A stretch of DNA of 64,000 nt from Collinsella sp. AF23-4AC (GCF_003462685.1 NZ_QRVE01000001.1:225421-289420); one strand, 5' to 3'. Counted from the first letter of the stretch, positions 26,244 through 35,240 are shown. Made by a program: numbers and translations. Notes: generated by a model not told the origin, from the letters alone.

Positions 26244-26297
26244 AGTCATTGGGGACGTTCTTGTTTGACTAGTCATTTAAGAACGTCCCCAATGACT
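26244..26297. repeat. 54-bp palindrome, copy 1
   Basis: Perfect 19-bp arms AGTCATTGGGGACGTTCTT and its complement flank a 16-base loop with TGACTAGTCA. Turned over, it matches 32048-32101 at all but one position. It lies upstream of pstS, in the spacer to the dipeptidase, with no gene of its own. The rest of the 340-base gap holds only promoter-like text and a terminator. Confidence 0.85.
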
Positions 26298-26311
26298 GCC
26301 CCACCGCAACA

Positions 26312-26339
26312 GAAAAAGCCCGGGCCGAAGCACCGGGCT
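26312..26339 (-). terminator. Terminator of dipeptidase gene
   Basis: On the minus strand AGCCCGG pairs with CCGGGCT, with TTTTT after it. It lies 42 bases downstream of the stop at 26381. Confidence 0.8.
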
Positions 26340-26380
26340 CGTAATGCAGGTTTGTATCCAAGCAGGATATAGGGGAAGCC

Positions 26381-27817
26381 CTACAGCTCCAACTCGTTGA
26401 GCTTTAAGATTGCCACGATGTAGATCTTGAGCGCCTGCTTGAGCTGTTCCTCGTTGGCGCACTCGTTGGGACCGTGCATCTGGCCGCCCCACGCGGGCAG
26501 CTCCAGGCCGGTCTCTTCGGGGCCAAACGAGACGGCGCGGGCAAAGTTGCGCGCGTACGTGCCGCCGCCCATGGCAAAGGGTTCGGCATGCTTGCCGGTG
26601 AACTCGTTATAGGTATCGATAAGCGCCTTCACGGCCGGATCGTCGGCAGACACCGAAAACGGCACCTTCGCGCGACCCAGCTGGCACGTCACGCCAAAAC
26701 GGCCCACGAGCGGGTCGAGCTGCTCGCGGATGGTATCGGCACTCGTGCTGTCGGGGAAGCGCACGTCGATGACCTGCTCAATATGGCCATCCGCCACGCG
26801 GATGACGCCAGCGTTGCAGGTGAGCGGGCCAAACGCCGGACTCGTCGCATCGATACCCAGGCCGCGGCCATAGGCATCCGCATGCACAAAGGCCAGGAAC
26901 TTGACGAACTCGTGCTCGGCAGGCGTCAGCAGGCGCTCGTCGCGTGCACCAAACGCGTCCTCGGCCTCACGCAGATACGCCACGATGAGGCCGACGGCAT
27001 TGATCGTTCCCTCGGGCATCGAGGCGTGACCGCCAATACCGTGGGCGAAAATCTGCGCATGCCCGTTATCGAGCGTCGTGATCTCCAGGCGGTCGGCGTT
27101 CTCGACCGGCGCCGGCAGCTCATCGGCGGCAATCGCGAGCTCGCAGATGGACTGCGACGGAATGGCATTGCTTGCCTCGGCGCCGCTCCAGGACACGATG
27201 CGCCCGCCATCGATCTTGGGGCTCACAAACGTCACCCCAAACTGGCCCTTCTCGGCATTGCAGACCGGAAACTCGGCATCGGGCGTAAACAGAAAGTCGG
27301 GGCCTGCGTAGTTCTCCAGATAATGGTGAACGTCGGACATGCCCACTTCCTCATCGCAGCCCAGCAGCGCGCGGATGGTGTAGCGCGGAACAATGCCGTG
27401 CTTGAGAAGGTAGGCGCCGGCGTAGAGCGACAGCACCGCCGGGCCCTTGTCGTCAATCACGCCGCGACCGAGCAGCCAGCCCTCGCGGCGCTCCATGGCG
27501 AACGGGTCGGTGTTCCAGCCAGGGCCGGCGGGAACCACGTCCACGTGGCAGATAGTCGCGAGCTGCTTGTCGCCGCGGCCCGGGATATCGGCGATTCCCA
27601 CATAGCCCTCGTCGTCGCTCGTCTGATAGCCGAGCTTCTGCGCGATACCGAGCGCGCAATCGAGCGCGTCACGGACCGGGCGGCCAAACGGCGCGCCGGG
27701 CTCCGCATCGGCAGAAACTGCCACGGACGGATAACTCACCAGCTGCTCGATATCGGCGACGACATCCTCCCAGACCTCGTCGACATACTCGGCGACGCTC
27801 TGCTCCACCTGATTCAT
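26381..27817 (-). CDS. M20 family dipeptidase (PepV/Sapep-like)
   Basis: The 478-residue enzyme has the M20 metal motifs: TICHVDVVP, GRGVIDDKGP, the catalytic pair in LLGCDEEVGMSD and the His in GIGGHASMPEG. The late MGGGTYARNF and MHGPNE are typical of PepV-type dipeptidases. Length fits that group. RBS is AAGGAGG before the ATG at 27817. Cytosolic Zn enzyme for dipeptides, possibly from gut peptide uptake. Confidence 0.9.
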   Translation of the reverse strand: MNQVEQSVAEYVDEVWEDVVADIEQLVSYPSVAVSADAEPGAPFGRPVRDALDCALGIAQKLGYQTSDDEGYVGIADIPGRGDKQLATICHVDVVPAGPGWNTDPFAMERREGWLLGRGVIDDKGPAVLSLYAGAYLLKHGIVPRYTIRALLGCDEEVGMSDVHHYLENYAGPDFLFTPDAEFPVCNAEKGQFGVTFVSPKIDGGRIVSWSGAEASNAIPSQSICELAIAADELPAPVENADRLEITTLDNGHAQIFAHGIGGHASMPEGTINAVGLIVAYLREAEDAFGARDERLLTPAEHEFVKFLAFVHADAYGRGLGIDATSPAFGPLTCNAGVIRVADGHIEQVIDVRFPDSTSADTIREQLDPLVGRFGVTCQLGRAKVPFSVSADDPAVKALIDTYNEFTGKHAEPFAMGGGTYARNFARAVSFGPEETGLELPAWGGQMHGPNECANEEQLKQALKIYIVAILKLNELEL

Positions 27818-27871
27818 GGACGACCTCCTTACCAATGAGCGGCAAGCGCACCCGCCCCTCACATTAAATTC

Positions 27872-28534
27872 CTAGATAGAGAAAAGTTTAGCAAGCTCTG
27901 CCACCGAGTGCACCACCGCATCGGCACCCGCCGCCTCGTGCTCGCCCGGCGCCGCCGCGCCCGAATAGATGCCGATGCACGGTACGCCCATCGCGTGCGC
28001 GCCCTCCACGTCGTTAAAGCGGTCGCCGATCATCACGGCCTCGTCGGCAGTCGCGCCAAGCGCCGCCAGGGCGTCGCGGACCGAATCGGCCTTGGTCTCG
28101 CGCCCCTGCGGCGGATTCATGCCAACCACCGCCTCAAACTGAGAAAGCCCCAGCTCATGCACCATGTCGATACACTTTGCCTCCAAGCGAGACGTCGCCA
28201 CGGCCATGCGATGACCCTGCGCCGCCAAGCCATCGAGCAGCTCGGGGATTCCGTCGAACACGGGATACTCCTCCGGACCCAGCTCGTCAAAATAGGCACG
28301 GTACTCGTCGGCCACCACGAGCGACTCCTCGCGCGTAAAGTCGTAAAAGTCGTGGAAGCTCTTCCACAGGGGCGGCCCGATCATGCGGCGCAGGTCACCC
28401 ATCTGCGCCTCCGAAAACCCGCGCGCGGCCAACGTTTTGCGTGTCGAGGTCATCACCGCCCGACCCGTATCTGCCACCGTGCCATCGAAATCAAACAGCA
28501 CGACCGGCCGCTTGTCTATCTCCAGCGCCTCCAT
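27872..28534 (-). CDS. HAD family phosphatase (Gph/PGP-like)
   Basis: The 220-residue HAD protein has motif I LFDFDGTVADTG, motif II VATSRLEAK with the Ser, and motif III/IV MIGDRFNDVEGA. The cap domain is the four-helix type as in phosphoglycolate phosphatase and pyrophosphatase PpaX. The ATG at 28534 has GAGGG upstream; a longer start at 28567 is possible. Substrate not fixed. Adjacent to the dipeptidase gene by 54 bases. Confidence 0.85.
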   Translation of the reverse strand: MEALEIDKRPVVLFDFDGTVADTGRAVMTSTRKTLAARGFSEAQMGDLRRMIGPPLWKSFHDFYDFTREESLVVADEYRAYFDELGPEEYPVFDGIPELLDGLAAQGHRMAVATSRLEAKCIDMVHELGLSQFEAVVGMNPPQGRETKADSVRDALAALGATADEAVMIGDRFNDVEGAHAMGVPCIGIYSGAAAPGEHEAAGADAVVHSVAELAKLFSI

Positions 28535-28690
28535 CGGTATCCCTCTTCCCCAGTTGACGATTTCCACACCGACACTTCAAACTGTTGACTATTCAACAAT
28601 TGAACCCAGCAATGTAGAGCAACTCCACTATACTTGTCGCACTTTGCTCTCAGAAGGCGGCGCCGTCGCGCCCCAACGAAAGGTGCAATT

Positions 28691-29551
28691 ATGTCTTTTG
28701 CCATCATAACCGACTCCACGTCGGACATCTCCCCCGCCCGTGCTCAAGAGCTTGGCATTTACGTGATTCCGCTGCATGTGATTATCGAAGGCGAGGACCT
28801 GCTCGACCAGGTGCAGATTACCGCCGAGGAGTACGTCGCCCGCATGGCAGGCTCCGAGCAGCTGCCGCACACCTCGCAGCCGAGCGCCGGCGAGTTCAAG
28901 GCGCTGTTTGACCGCGTGCGCGCTGACGGCTACGACAGCGCGATCTTTATCTCGCTGTGCAGCGAGTGGTCCGCCTGCTATTCCAACGCATGCCTAGTCG
29001 CCGAGACCCACGAGCTCGACGTGCGCTGCATCGATTCGCGCACCGGCTCGGGCGCCGAGGGTCTGCTGGTGGAGTACGCGCTTGCCATGCGCGAGGACGG
29101 CCGCAGCTTGGACGAGACCGAGGCGCAGATCCGCGCGACGTTGCCCGACGCCCATCTGCTGCTGATTCCCCGCACGCTCGAGAACCTGGTCAAAAACGGC
29201 CGCGCCCCCAAGCTCGCCGGCCAGCTGACGCAGATGCTCAACATTCGCCTGGCCGTTTCGCCGGAGTGGAAATCGGGCGAGATCAAGGCCATCAAAAAGG
29301 GCCGCGGCGCCAAGCGTATCGTCGCCAACACCATGGCAGACTGCCTCGCGTTTTTGGACGAGTACCCGGGCTCAAGCGTGCGCGTGCTCACGACCGGCGC
29401 CGCCGAGGAGCAGGAACTTGTCAACGAGGCGCTCGCGGGCCAGGACTACGTAGACGCCGGCGCCGGCACCATCGGCTGCACCATCGCCACCCATGTAGGC
29501 GTCGACGCCATCGCCATCAGCTACTGCCCCCGCTACCAGCCAACTCGCTAG
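28691..29551 (+). CDS. DegV family fatty-acid-binding protein (copy 1)
   Basis: The 286-residue protein starts MSFAIITDSTSD, the DegV signature, and keeps SQPSAGEF and RTLENLVKNGR plus a late ATHVGVDAI. DegV/FakB proteins bind fatty acids and serve fatty-acid kinase in Gram-positive bacteria. RBS is AAAGG. A second member sits at 42840. Role here is inferred. Confidence 0.9.
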   Translation: MSFAIITDSTSDISPARAQELGIYVIPLHVIIEGEDLLDQVQITAEEYVARMAGSEQLPHTSQPSAGEFKALFDRVRADGYDSAIFISLCSEWSACYSNACLVAETHELDVRCIDSRTGSGAEGLLVEYALAMREDGRSLDETEAQIRATLPDAHLLLIPRTLENLVKNGRAPKLAGQLTQMLNIRLAVSPEWKSGEIKAIKKGRGAKRIVANTMADCLAFLDEYPGSSVRVLTTGAAEEQELVNEALAGQDYVDAGAGTIGCTIATHVGVDAIAISYCPRYQPTR

Positions 29552-29564
29552 GGACGCCCACATC

Positions 29565-29631
29565 AGTTGCGGTGAAATAGGGACTGTTTTTGGCTTATTA
29601 GCCGCCAATCAATCCCTATTCCACCGCAACT
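29565..29631. repeat. Inverted repeat, AGTTGCGGTG type
   Basis: AGTTGCGGTGAAATAGGGA (29565-29583) pairs with TCCCTATTCCACCGCAACT (29613-29631) with one mismatch across a 29-base loop. It follows the DegV stop and may act as terminator or repeat element. Confidence 0.75.
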
Positions 29632-29646
29632 TAGAAGCAGTTCATT

Positions 29647-29708
29647 TGGGACGGGGCTAAAAAGACTGGCATGTAACGTTACGCACCGGTCTTTTTAGCC
29701 CCGTCCCA
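29647..29708. repeat. Inverted repeat, TGGGACGGGGC type
   Basis: TGGGACGGGGCTAAAAAGAC (29647-29666) has its exact complement at 29689-29708. The loop contains GTAACGTTAC. Together with the element at 29565 it fills the spacer between convergent genes. Confidence 0.85.
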
Positions 29709-29719
29709 TTTTAGCCACT

Positions 29720-30478
29720 CTACATCAGCCCGCTCAGGGCAATGTCAACGGCCTCGTTGAGGTCGTCGGTAATGTGTACCAGATCCGGATCGAGCGGACT
29801 GATCATGCCGGCGTCCATCACCGGACCGTTGAGCCAGTCGAACAGGCCCTGCCAGTACTCGCTGCCCACCAGCACGAGCGGCATGCGCTTGACCTTGTGC
29901 GTCTGCACCAGCGTGAGAACCTCGAACATCTCGTCGAGCGTGCCAAAGCCGCCGGGAAATACGATGGCGCCCGAGCTGTACTTAACGAACATGGTTTTGC
30001 GCACAAAAAAGTAGCGGAAGTCCATGCCGAGGTTCACGTATTTGTTGAGCCCCTGCTCGTGCGGCAGTTCGATACCCAAGCCGACCGACTTGCCGTTGGC
30101 GCTCGCCGCTCCCCTGTTGGCTGCCTCCATGACGCCGGGACCGCCGCCGGTGATAACCGCCACGCCGCGCTGGGCGATTTTGCGGCCGACCGTGCGCGCC
30201 GCCTTGTAGAGCGGATCGGTCTTGGGCGTGCGGGCACTGCCGAAGATGGTCACCGCGGGCCCGAGCTCGGCAAGCGCGCCGAAGCCATCGACAAACTCTG
30301 CCTGAATGCGCAGCACGCGCCAGGGGTCGGCGTGCAGCCAGTCAGTCGACTCCTCGGGCGCCAGCAGGTTGGCGTAGGTGTTGTCCTTAGGAATCATGGG
30401 GCCGCGCATGACCACGGGGCCGCGGCGGTACGTCTCGTCGTAGGCGGGCTCGCCCTCGACATTCTCATTCCTAATCAT
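29720..30478 (-). CDS. LOG-family (TIGR00730) protein
   Basis: The 252-residue protein has the lysine-decarboxylase-like Rossmann fold of the LOG family. GGGPGVMEAANRGA and FPGGFGTLDEMFE are the PGGxGTxxE signature. Members release cytokinin-type bases by phosphoribohydrolase activity or have unclear roles in bacteria. The ATG at 30478 has AGGAG upstream. The first 45 residues are an unusual extension before the fold. Function is uncertain beyond nucleotide-linked hydrolysis. Confidence 0.88.
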   Translation of the reverse strand: MIRNENVEGEPAYDETYRRGPVVMRGPMIPKDNTYANLLAPEESTDWLHADPWRVLRIQAEFVDGFGALAELGPAVTIFGSARTPKTDPLYKAARTVGRKIAQRGVAVITGGGPGVMEAANRGAASANGKSVGLGIELPHEQGLNKYVNLGMDFRYFFVRKTMFVKYSSGAIVFPGGFGTLDEMFEVLTLVQTHKVKRMPLVLVGSEYWQGLFDWLNGPVMDAGMISPLDPDLVHITDDLNEAVDIALSGLM

Positions 30479-30494
30479 GGGTACTCCTATCGAA

Positions 30495-30539
30495 AATAGA
30501 AACGGGCGGGGTCGACGCCATGCGCCAAACACCCGCCCG
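30495..30539 (-). terminator. Hairpin after tgt
   Basis: CGGGCGGG (30503-30510) and CCCGCCCG (30532-30539) form a stem; on the minus strand TTTCTATTTTC follows. It lies 150 bases after the tgt stop and before the LOG-family start. Confidence 0.6.
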
Positions 30540-30688
30540 AACATCAACTATTCGGTATGGTACCCACGATGCATCAAGTGCTTGCAAGGCATCGGTCAGC
30601 GGTCACGCAGACCGTGTTAGCGAACGCGACGACCAATCGCCGCTTGGCCTTTGCCGTTGTTCACGCCCCGCAAACGCGCCCGCGGCTC

Positions 30689-31828
30689 TTAGTAATCCAC
30701 CGCCGCTGGGCTGTTCATCCAGTCACTCACGAACGCGCCGTAACGGCCCTCGATAATGGCCTGGCGGGCACGCTGCATAAGGTTGAGCAGGTAGTAGATG
30801 TTGTGCATCGACAGCAGAATGCCGCCGAGCATCTCCTTCTGCGTGACCATGTGACGGATGAGCGCACGGCTGTAACCGCCCGTGCACACCGGGCAGGTGC
30901 AGGTGGGATCGATGGGACCGTCGTCGTGCGCAAAGCGCGCGTTGCGGAAGTTGAGGCGACCCTCACTGGAGAACGCCGTACCCATACGGCCGGTGCGCGT
31001 CGGCAGCACGCAGTCGAACATGTCGATGCCCACGCCAACGCCGCGCACGAGCGTGGTCGGGTTGCCGACGCCCATCAGGTAGCGCGGCTTGTGCTTGGGC
31101 ATGTACTCGCTCACGAGCGGCGCCAGGGTCTCGAACATGGTCTCGTGGTCCTCGCCCACCGAGTAGCCACCAATGCCGTAACCGGGGAAGTCGCCGCACT
31201 CCTCCAGATGGCGCAGCGAACGCAGGCGCAGATCCAGGTGCATGCCGCCCTGAACGATGCCAAAGAGCGCCTGGTCATCGCGGGTATGCGCCTTATAGCA
31301 GCGCTCGGCCCACATGCTCGACAGCTCAACGGCGCGCTCAACGTAGGCGCGCGTGGCGGGATAGCCCGGGCACTGGTCGAGCTGCATGCAGATATCGGAG
31401 CCGAGTTTCATGGCGATTTCCATGTTGTCCTCGGGCGTCCAAAACACGTGGCGGCCGTCGTAATCGTTGACAATAAAGCGCACGCCCTCATCGGTGAGCT
31501 TGACGGCATCGTTGTGGCTGAAGACCTGGAAACCGCCCGAGTCGGTGAGGATGGGGCCGTGCCAGTTCATGAACTTGTGCAGGCCGCCCAGCTCGGCGAT
31601 GGTGTCCTCGCCGGGACGCATGGACAGATGATAGGTATTGGCGAGCACGATCTGGGCGCCGAGCTTCTTGACAGTCTCGGTAGGAATGCCCTTGACGTTT
31701 GCCTTGGTGCCCACGGGCATAAAAATCGGCGTCTCGATGTCGCCGTGCGGGGTGTGCAGTACGCCGGCACGCGCGTGCGTCGTCGGGTCCTCGGCGATCA
31801 GGTCGAATTTAAAAAGGTTCTGGTCCAT
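30689..31828 (-). CDS. tgt: Queuine/preQ1 tRNA-ribosyltransferase
   Basis: The 379-residue TIM-barrel enzyme exchanges guanine-34 in GUN-anticodon tRNAs for preQ1. The nucleophile block GVGIDMFDCVLPTR, the TDSGGFQVFS active-site block and the zinc ligands in TCTCPVCTGGYSRALIRH are all present. Length is normal. No preQ1 synthesis genes (queC, queD, queE, queF) are near. queA and queH are 4-6 kb away on the same strand. Confidence 0.96.
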   Translation of the reverse strand: MDQNLFKFDLIAEDPTTHARAGVLHTPHGDIETPIFMPVGTKANVKGIPTETVKKLGAQIVLANTYHLSMRPGEDTIAELGGLHKFMNWHGPILTDSGGFQVFSHNDAVKLTDEGVRFIVNDYDGRHVFWTPEDNMEIAMKLGSDICMQLDQCPGYPATRAYVERAVELSSMWAERCYKAHTRDDQALFGIVQGGMHLDLRLRSLRHLEECGDFPGYGIGGYSVGEDHETMFETLAPLVSEYMPKHKPRYLMGVGNPTTLVRGVGVGIDMFDCVLPTRTGRMGTAFSSEGRLNFRNARFAHDDGPIDPTCTCPVCTGGYSRALIRHMVTQKEMLGGILLSMHNIYYLLNLMQRARQAIIEGRYGAFVSDWMNSPAAVDY

Positions 31829-31969
31829 AAACTGGAACTCCTTGGTTGCGGTTCATACGCAAACCATTATACGGGCAACCCGCAAGAAGCACCGACTCGA
31901 CAGAAACTGGCGCAAGAGGTGGCGCGGCAGGGACACGGCAAATGAGCGTGGATTTTTGGACGCTTACCG

Positions 31970-32039
31970 AATGAGCGTGGATAATCTCCCACTTTTGCCC
32001 AAAACACAGACCAAAAACGGGAGATTATCCACGCTCATT
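31970..32039. repeat. Inverted repeat, AATGAGCGTGG type
   Basis: AATGAGCGTGGATAATCTCCC-type arms (31970-31990, 32019-32039) are perfect 21-bp complements. A partial copy AATGAGCGTGGAT lies at 31941-31953. No gene is found in 31829-32352; the gap is occupied by this repeat, the palindrome at 32046 and the 127-bp repeat at 32202. Confidence 0.8.
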
Positions 32040-32045
32040 TTACGG

Positions 32046-32103
32046 CTAGTCATTGGGGACGTTCTTAAACGACTAGTCAAACAAGAACGTCCCCAATGAC
32101 TAG
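32046..32103. repeat. 54-bp palindrome, copy 2 (opposite orientation)
   Basis: Arms AGTCATTGGGGACGTTCTT and complement flank AAACGACTAGTCAAAC. The reverse complement of copy 1 (26244-26297) differs at a single loop base. The arms here extend two further bases each way (CT/AG). Confidence 0.85.
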
Positions 32104-32201
32104 CCCAACCACGGAAACGCCGATGTTTTGGCACCGACAGCGAAAACCCGCCAGAGCGAGCAAGGTGCCTTCAAGCAAAATGGCGCCGCAGGTTGAGCAT
32201 A

Positions 32202-32351
32202 AGTCAGCGAGCGGGCCGCATTTGAGACAAGGTGACGTGAAACGAAAGGGCGCTGACCTTCTGGTCGCGCCCTTGAAGTTGAACGTCAGATTGTCCAAAT
32301 GCGGCCCGCGCAGCGTCGGCCGGTTACGCGGGTTGGTAAAACCGCGTAACC
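32202..32351. repeat. Structured 127-bp repeat, copy A, with end hairpin
   Basis: Positions 32202-32328 match 35275-35401 with one mismatch. Inside, GCGGGCCGCATTTG and CAAATGCGGCCCGC form the outer stem, and GGGCGC/GCGCCC an inner one. It ends in a hairpin GGTTACGCGG / CCGCGTAACC (32322-32351), one base from the stop of the minus-strand dehydrogenase. It may be a terminator-linked mobile element or an RNA element. Confidence 0.85.
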
Positions 32352-32352
32352 C

Positions 32353-33153
32353 CTAAGGACGCTGGCCCATGCCACCCTCGAGGGTGACGGTCTCGCCGTT
32401 CATATACTTAAAGTCGGGACCGCAGAGCTGAACGACAACGCGGCCGATTTCCTTCTCGACGTCGCCGTAGTGGCCAGCCGGCGGCATGTGGACGTTGGCC
32501 TTGAACGCCTCGGGATAGGCATCCTGGAAGTTCTCGAGCGCAGCGGTCCAAGCAAGCGGGCAAACGATATTGACGTTGATGCCGTCCTTGCCCCACTCGT
32601 TGGCAGCGACGCGGGTCAGACCGCGGATGCCCTCCTTGGCAGCGGCGTAGCTGCACTGGCCATAGTTGCCAAACAGGCCGGCTCCCGAAGCAAAGTTGAC
32701 CACGGAGCCCTTGGTCTCCTTCAGGTGCGGGTAGGCCTTCTGCATGTACAGGTAGGTGGCATACAGACCGGAGTAAATGGCGAGGTTGAACTGGTCCATG
32801 GTGTGGTCGGCGATGGTCACGCCCGAAGCGCTGGCCTGAGCATTGTTGACGACGGCGTCGATGCGGCCGAACTCCTCAATAGCCTTGTCGATGACGTTCT
32901 GGACGACGGCCTCGTTGTCCTGACCAGCCGAAACATCGGCCTGAACAGGCAGAACCTTGACACCGTACTCGGCCTCGAGAGACTCCTTGGCGGCCTCGAG
33001 CTTGGCGACGTTGCGGCCGGTGATGACGAGGTTTGCGCCCTCCTTGGCAAAAGCGATATCGATGCCGTAGCCGATGGAACCAGCGGAGCCGTCCTTAAGT
33101 GTGGCCTTGCCGCCGCCGGTAACGATCACGGTCTTACCAGTGAAAAGTCCCAT
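32353..33153 (-). CDS. Short-chain dehydrogenase/reductase
   Basis: The 266-residue SDR has the nucleotide-binding TGGGKATL...IGYGID near its start, NNAQASAS, the catalytic Ser in NFASGAGLFGN and Y-A-A-A-K in the active site. It keeps the Rossmann motif with an insertion (KATLKDGSAG) in the glycine-rich loop. Related gut SDRs act on steroids, bile acids or acyl chains, but the substrate cannot be told. RBS is GAAAGGA; the ATG at 33153 is preferred over an upstream start. It ends at the 127-bp repeat. Confidence 0.82.
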   Translation of the reverse strand: MGLFTGKTVIVTGGGKATLKDGSAGSIGYGIDIAFAKEGANLVITGRNVAKLEAAKESLEAEYGVKVLPVQADVSAGQDNEAVVQNVIDKAIEEFGRIDAVVNNAQASASGVTIADHTMDQFNLAIYSGLYATYLYMQKAYPHLKETKGSVVNFASGAGLFGNYGQCSYAAAKEGIRGLTRVAANEWGKDGINVNIVCPLAWTAALENFQDAYPEAFKANVHMPPAGHYGDVEKEIGRVVVQLCGPDFKYMNGETVTLEGGMGQRP

Positions 33154-33447
33154 ACAAAGTCCTTTCAAATCGCGACGGGCCTGCCCGTCGACTGCGCGCA
33201 TCCAACTTCACGCGCCAAAAGCTGAAATGCAACTTTAACGGGTTCAAGTGAAAAGAAAAGGCCTCGGCAGGCGAACGGCATAACGTCTTTCGGCGAAGGG
33301 ATTGTCAAGTACAAACTGGATAAAGTGGCCGAGTTTTTGCTATCGACGCGAGCCATCGAACACGTTTTGAAACTTTGCTGCAGCGCGCGGGATGTCGGCG
33401 CGAGACTTTATCATAGGGTGACAAACAACGATGAGGAGCACATGCCT

Positions 33448-35211
33448 ATGACAGACGAGCTGGACCCCCAGACTCAACAGCATATTGATGATTCCGCAGA
33501 CGTCACTGCAGATGCCGACGCTGTGACCTGCGATGATATTGACCTCGACGACCCCATCTTGGACGAAAGCGCTACGGCGGAAACCCCTGGCGCCGAAGAT
33601 GCAGACGAGCAAAACGACGATGCGCCCGCTCAGGACGACGACCCCGTACAGGATGCCGCTCCGCAAGCTGCGGGCCCCATCGAGGTTTCTTCGGAAGAAG
33701 AGCTCGACGCCGTCATGGACTCCATGATGGATGCCGTCAAAGCGATGAAAGACGCCGTGGCCGACGCTGACGTTGACGCCGAGGAAGAGGAGGCCGCCGA
33801 GGCAGCCTCGACCTTCGTACCCGGCGAGACTCCGGTTGCCGACCAGGGCAGCACCATGCCCTCGTTTCTGCAGCTCGAGCATCCCACGATTGGCGCCGAT
33901 GCGGTCGACCCGCACGCAGCAGGCTTTTCTGTAATCGAGGGCGGTACCGGCAATATCGCCGTGCCGCAGGCTGCCGATGCGGACGCTGCCGACACCGCTC
34001 GCCCGACCGCCCCGCACTCCTCCGCCGCGAGCCGCGATCTGGGGACCGCTGTCTCGAACACTGCGAACGCCGTGGGCACCTTTATCGCCCAGGGTGCCTC
34101 GGCCATGCGCGAGATGAACGCCGCGAAAAAGGCACTTGCCGATGCCCGCGCCCACCTGGCCGAACTTGAGCAGCGCATTGCCGATCAGGCCGAGGAACTC
34201 GAGACGCGCCAGGATATCGCAGGCCGCTACGACCAGATCGTCGCCGACCAGCGCCAGGCGATTGCCACGGCCCAAAAGACTGCAGCGGCCGCCGAGATTG
34301 ACCGTGATGCCCACGCCGCCAAAGCGACAGGGCTCAAGGGTCAGCTCGAACAAATGAAGACAGAGGATGACGCGACTGAGCTCCGCCTGAAGGCCGCGCT
34401 CGACGCCGTGGAGGCCCGCGAGGCGAGCTCACGCGAGACCGGCAACCGCCTCGTTCGACGTCTTGAGGATTCCAAGCGCATCCGCGACAAGGTGAAGGCA
34501 GAGCGAGACGCCGGCATTGCCGCCGCACAACAAACCGTCGACGCCACGCGCGCCCAGCTCGAGACGCTGCGTCATGAGTATGCCGAGCTGCAACGCAATC
34601 CCTCGGCAAATCCCGCCAACTATACGGTGCGCACCAGCGAGCTCTCGATGCAGATTTCCGACACGGCAGATGCCCTGCGTAAAGCCGAAGAAGATGTCCC
34701 GCGCATCACCGCCGACCTTGAGCACTCGCTTGCCGCAGCCGAGCAGGCCGTCGAGCAGGCTCAAGCCCCTATCGCCGACGCAAAACGCGCGCACCAAGCC
34801 GTGACGACCGAAGCCGATACCGCGCGCGACGAGCTGCAGACGGCGAAGACCGCCGCCGCGACTCGTCAGCGCGAACTGCGCGAGAAGATCGCCGCGGAGG
34901 ACAAGGCACGCCGCGAGCAGGAGCAGACCATCGCCAACGCCCAAGCAGATGCCGCACATGCGCAGTCGATCATCGAACAGGCGACCGAGGTGCACGACCA
35001 CCCAGAGATCACCGAGTCGCTTGCAGGGTCCTTGGCCCGAGACAAAGCCGAACACACCGAGACCGAGCGAGAAGTCGCCCAGCTCGAGGCCACCGAGGAC
35101 GCGGTGCGCGAGCGTACCCGCGACTCACGCATCAAATTCACCGGCGCCATCGTCTGCATCGTCGCCGCAATCCTGGTGATCATCCTAGTCTGGCTGTTCG
35201 CGAGCAAGTAG
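33448..35211 (+). CDS. Coiled-coil protein with C-terminal membrane anchor
   Basis: The 587-residue protein has an acidic low-complexity N-terminus (about 1-130, Asp/Glu/Ala/Thr). A linker with Ala/Pro/Asp and Ser-Arg follows. Then comes a long alpha-helical coiled coil (about 225-555) of Ala, Glu, Arg and Gln heptads. It ends with one membrane segment, IVCIVAAILVIILVWLFASK. No signal peptide is seen, so it is tail-anchored with the bulk in the cytoplasm. GAGGAG lies nine bases before the ATG at 33448; the ATG at 33442 is an alternative. No domain is recognised. Its role may be structural at the membrane. Confidence 0.7.
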   Translation: MTDELDPQTQQHIDDSADVTADADAVTCDDIDLDDPILDESATAETPGAEDADEQNDDAPAQDDDPVQDAAPQAAGPIEVSSEEELDAVMDSMMDAVKAMKDAVADADVDAEEEEAAEAASTFVPGETPVADQGSTMPSFLQLEHPTIGADAVDPHAAGFSVIEGGTGNIAVPQAADADAADTARPTAPHSSAASRDLGTAVSNTANAVGTFIAQGASAMREMNAAKKALADARAHLAELEQRIADQAEELETRQDIAGRYDQIVADQRQAIATAQKTAAAAEIDRDAHAAKATGLKGQLEQMKTEDDATELRLKAALDAVEAREASSRETGNRLVRRLEDSKRIRDKVKAERDAGIAAAQQTVDATRAQLETLRHEYAELQRNPSANPANYTVRTSELSMQISDTADALRKAEEDVPRITADLEHSLAAAEQAVEQAQAPIADAKRAHQAVTTEADTARDELQTAKTAAATRQRELREKIAAEDKARREQEQTIANAQADAAHAQSIIEQATEVHDHPEITESLAGSLARDKAEHTETEREVAQLEATEDAVRERTRDSRIKFTGAIVCIVAAILVIILVWLFASK

Positions 35212-35240
35212 TCGTTCAAAAACGTCCCCAAAGACTACTT
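35206..35240. repeat. Remnant palindrome overlapping stop codon
   Basis: AAGTAGTC and GACTACTT arms enclose a piece with AACGTCCCC. The left arm contains the TAG stop of the coiled-coil gene. It looks like a decayed copy of the 54-bp palindrome, with AACGCCAATGTTATGGCA directly after, also found as AACGCCGATGTTTTGGCA by copy 2. Confidence 0.6.

Noticed and set aside
32077..32298. 73-residue minus-strand frame inside the repeats
   Set aside because: It crosses the palindrome and repeat copy A, has no RBS and no domain, and is likely a non-coding frame.
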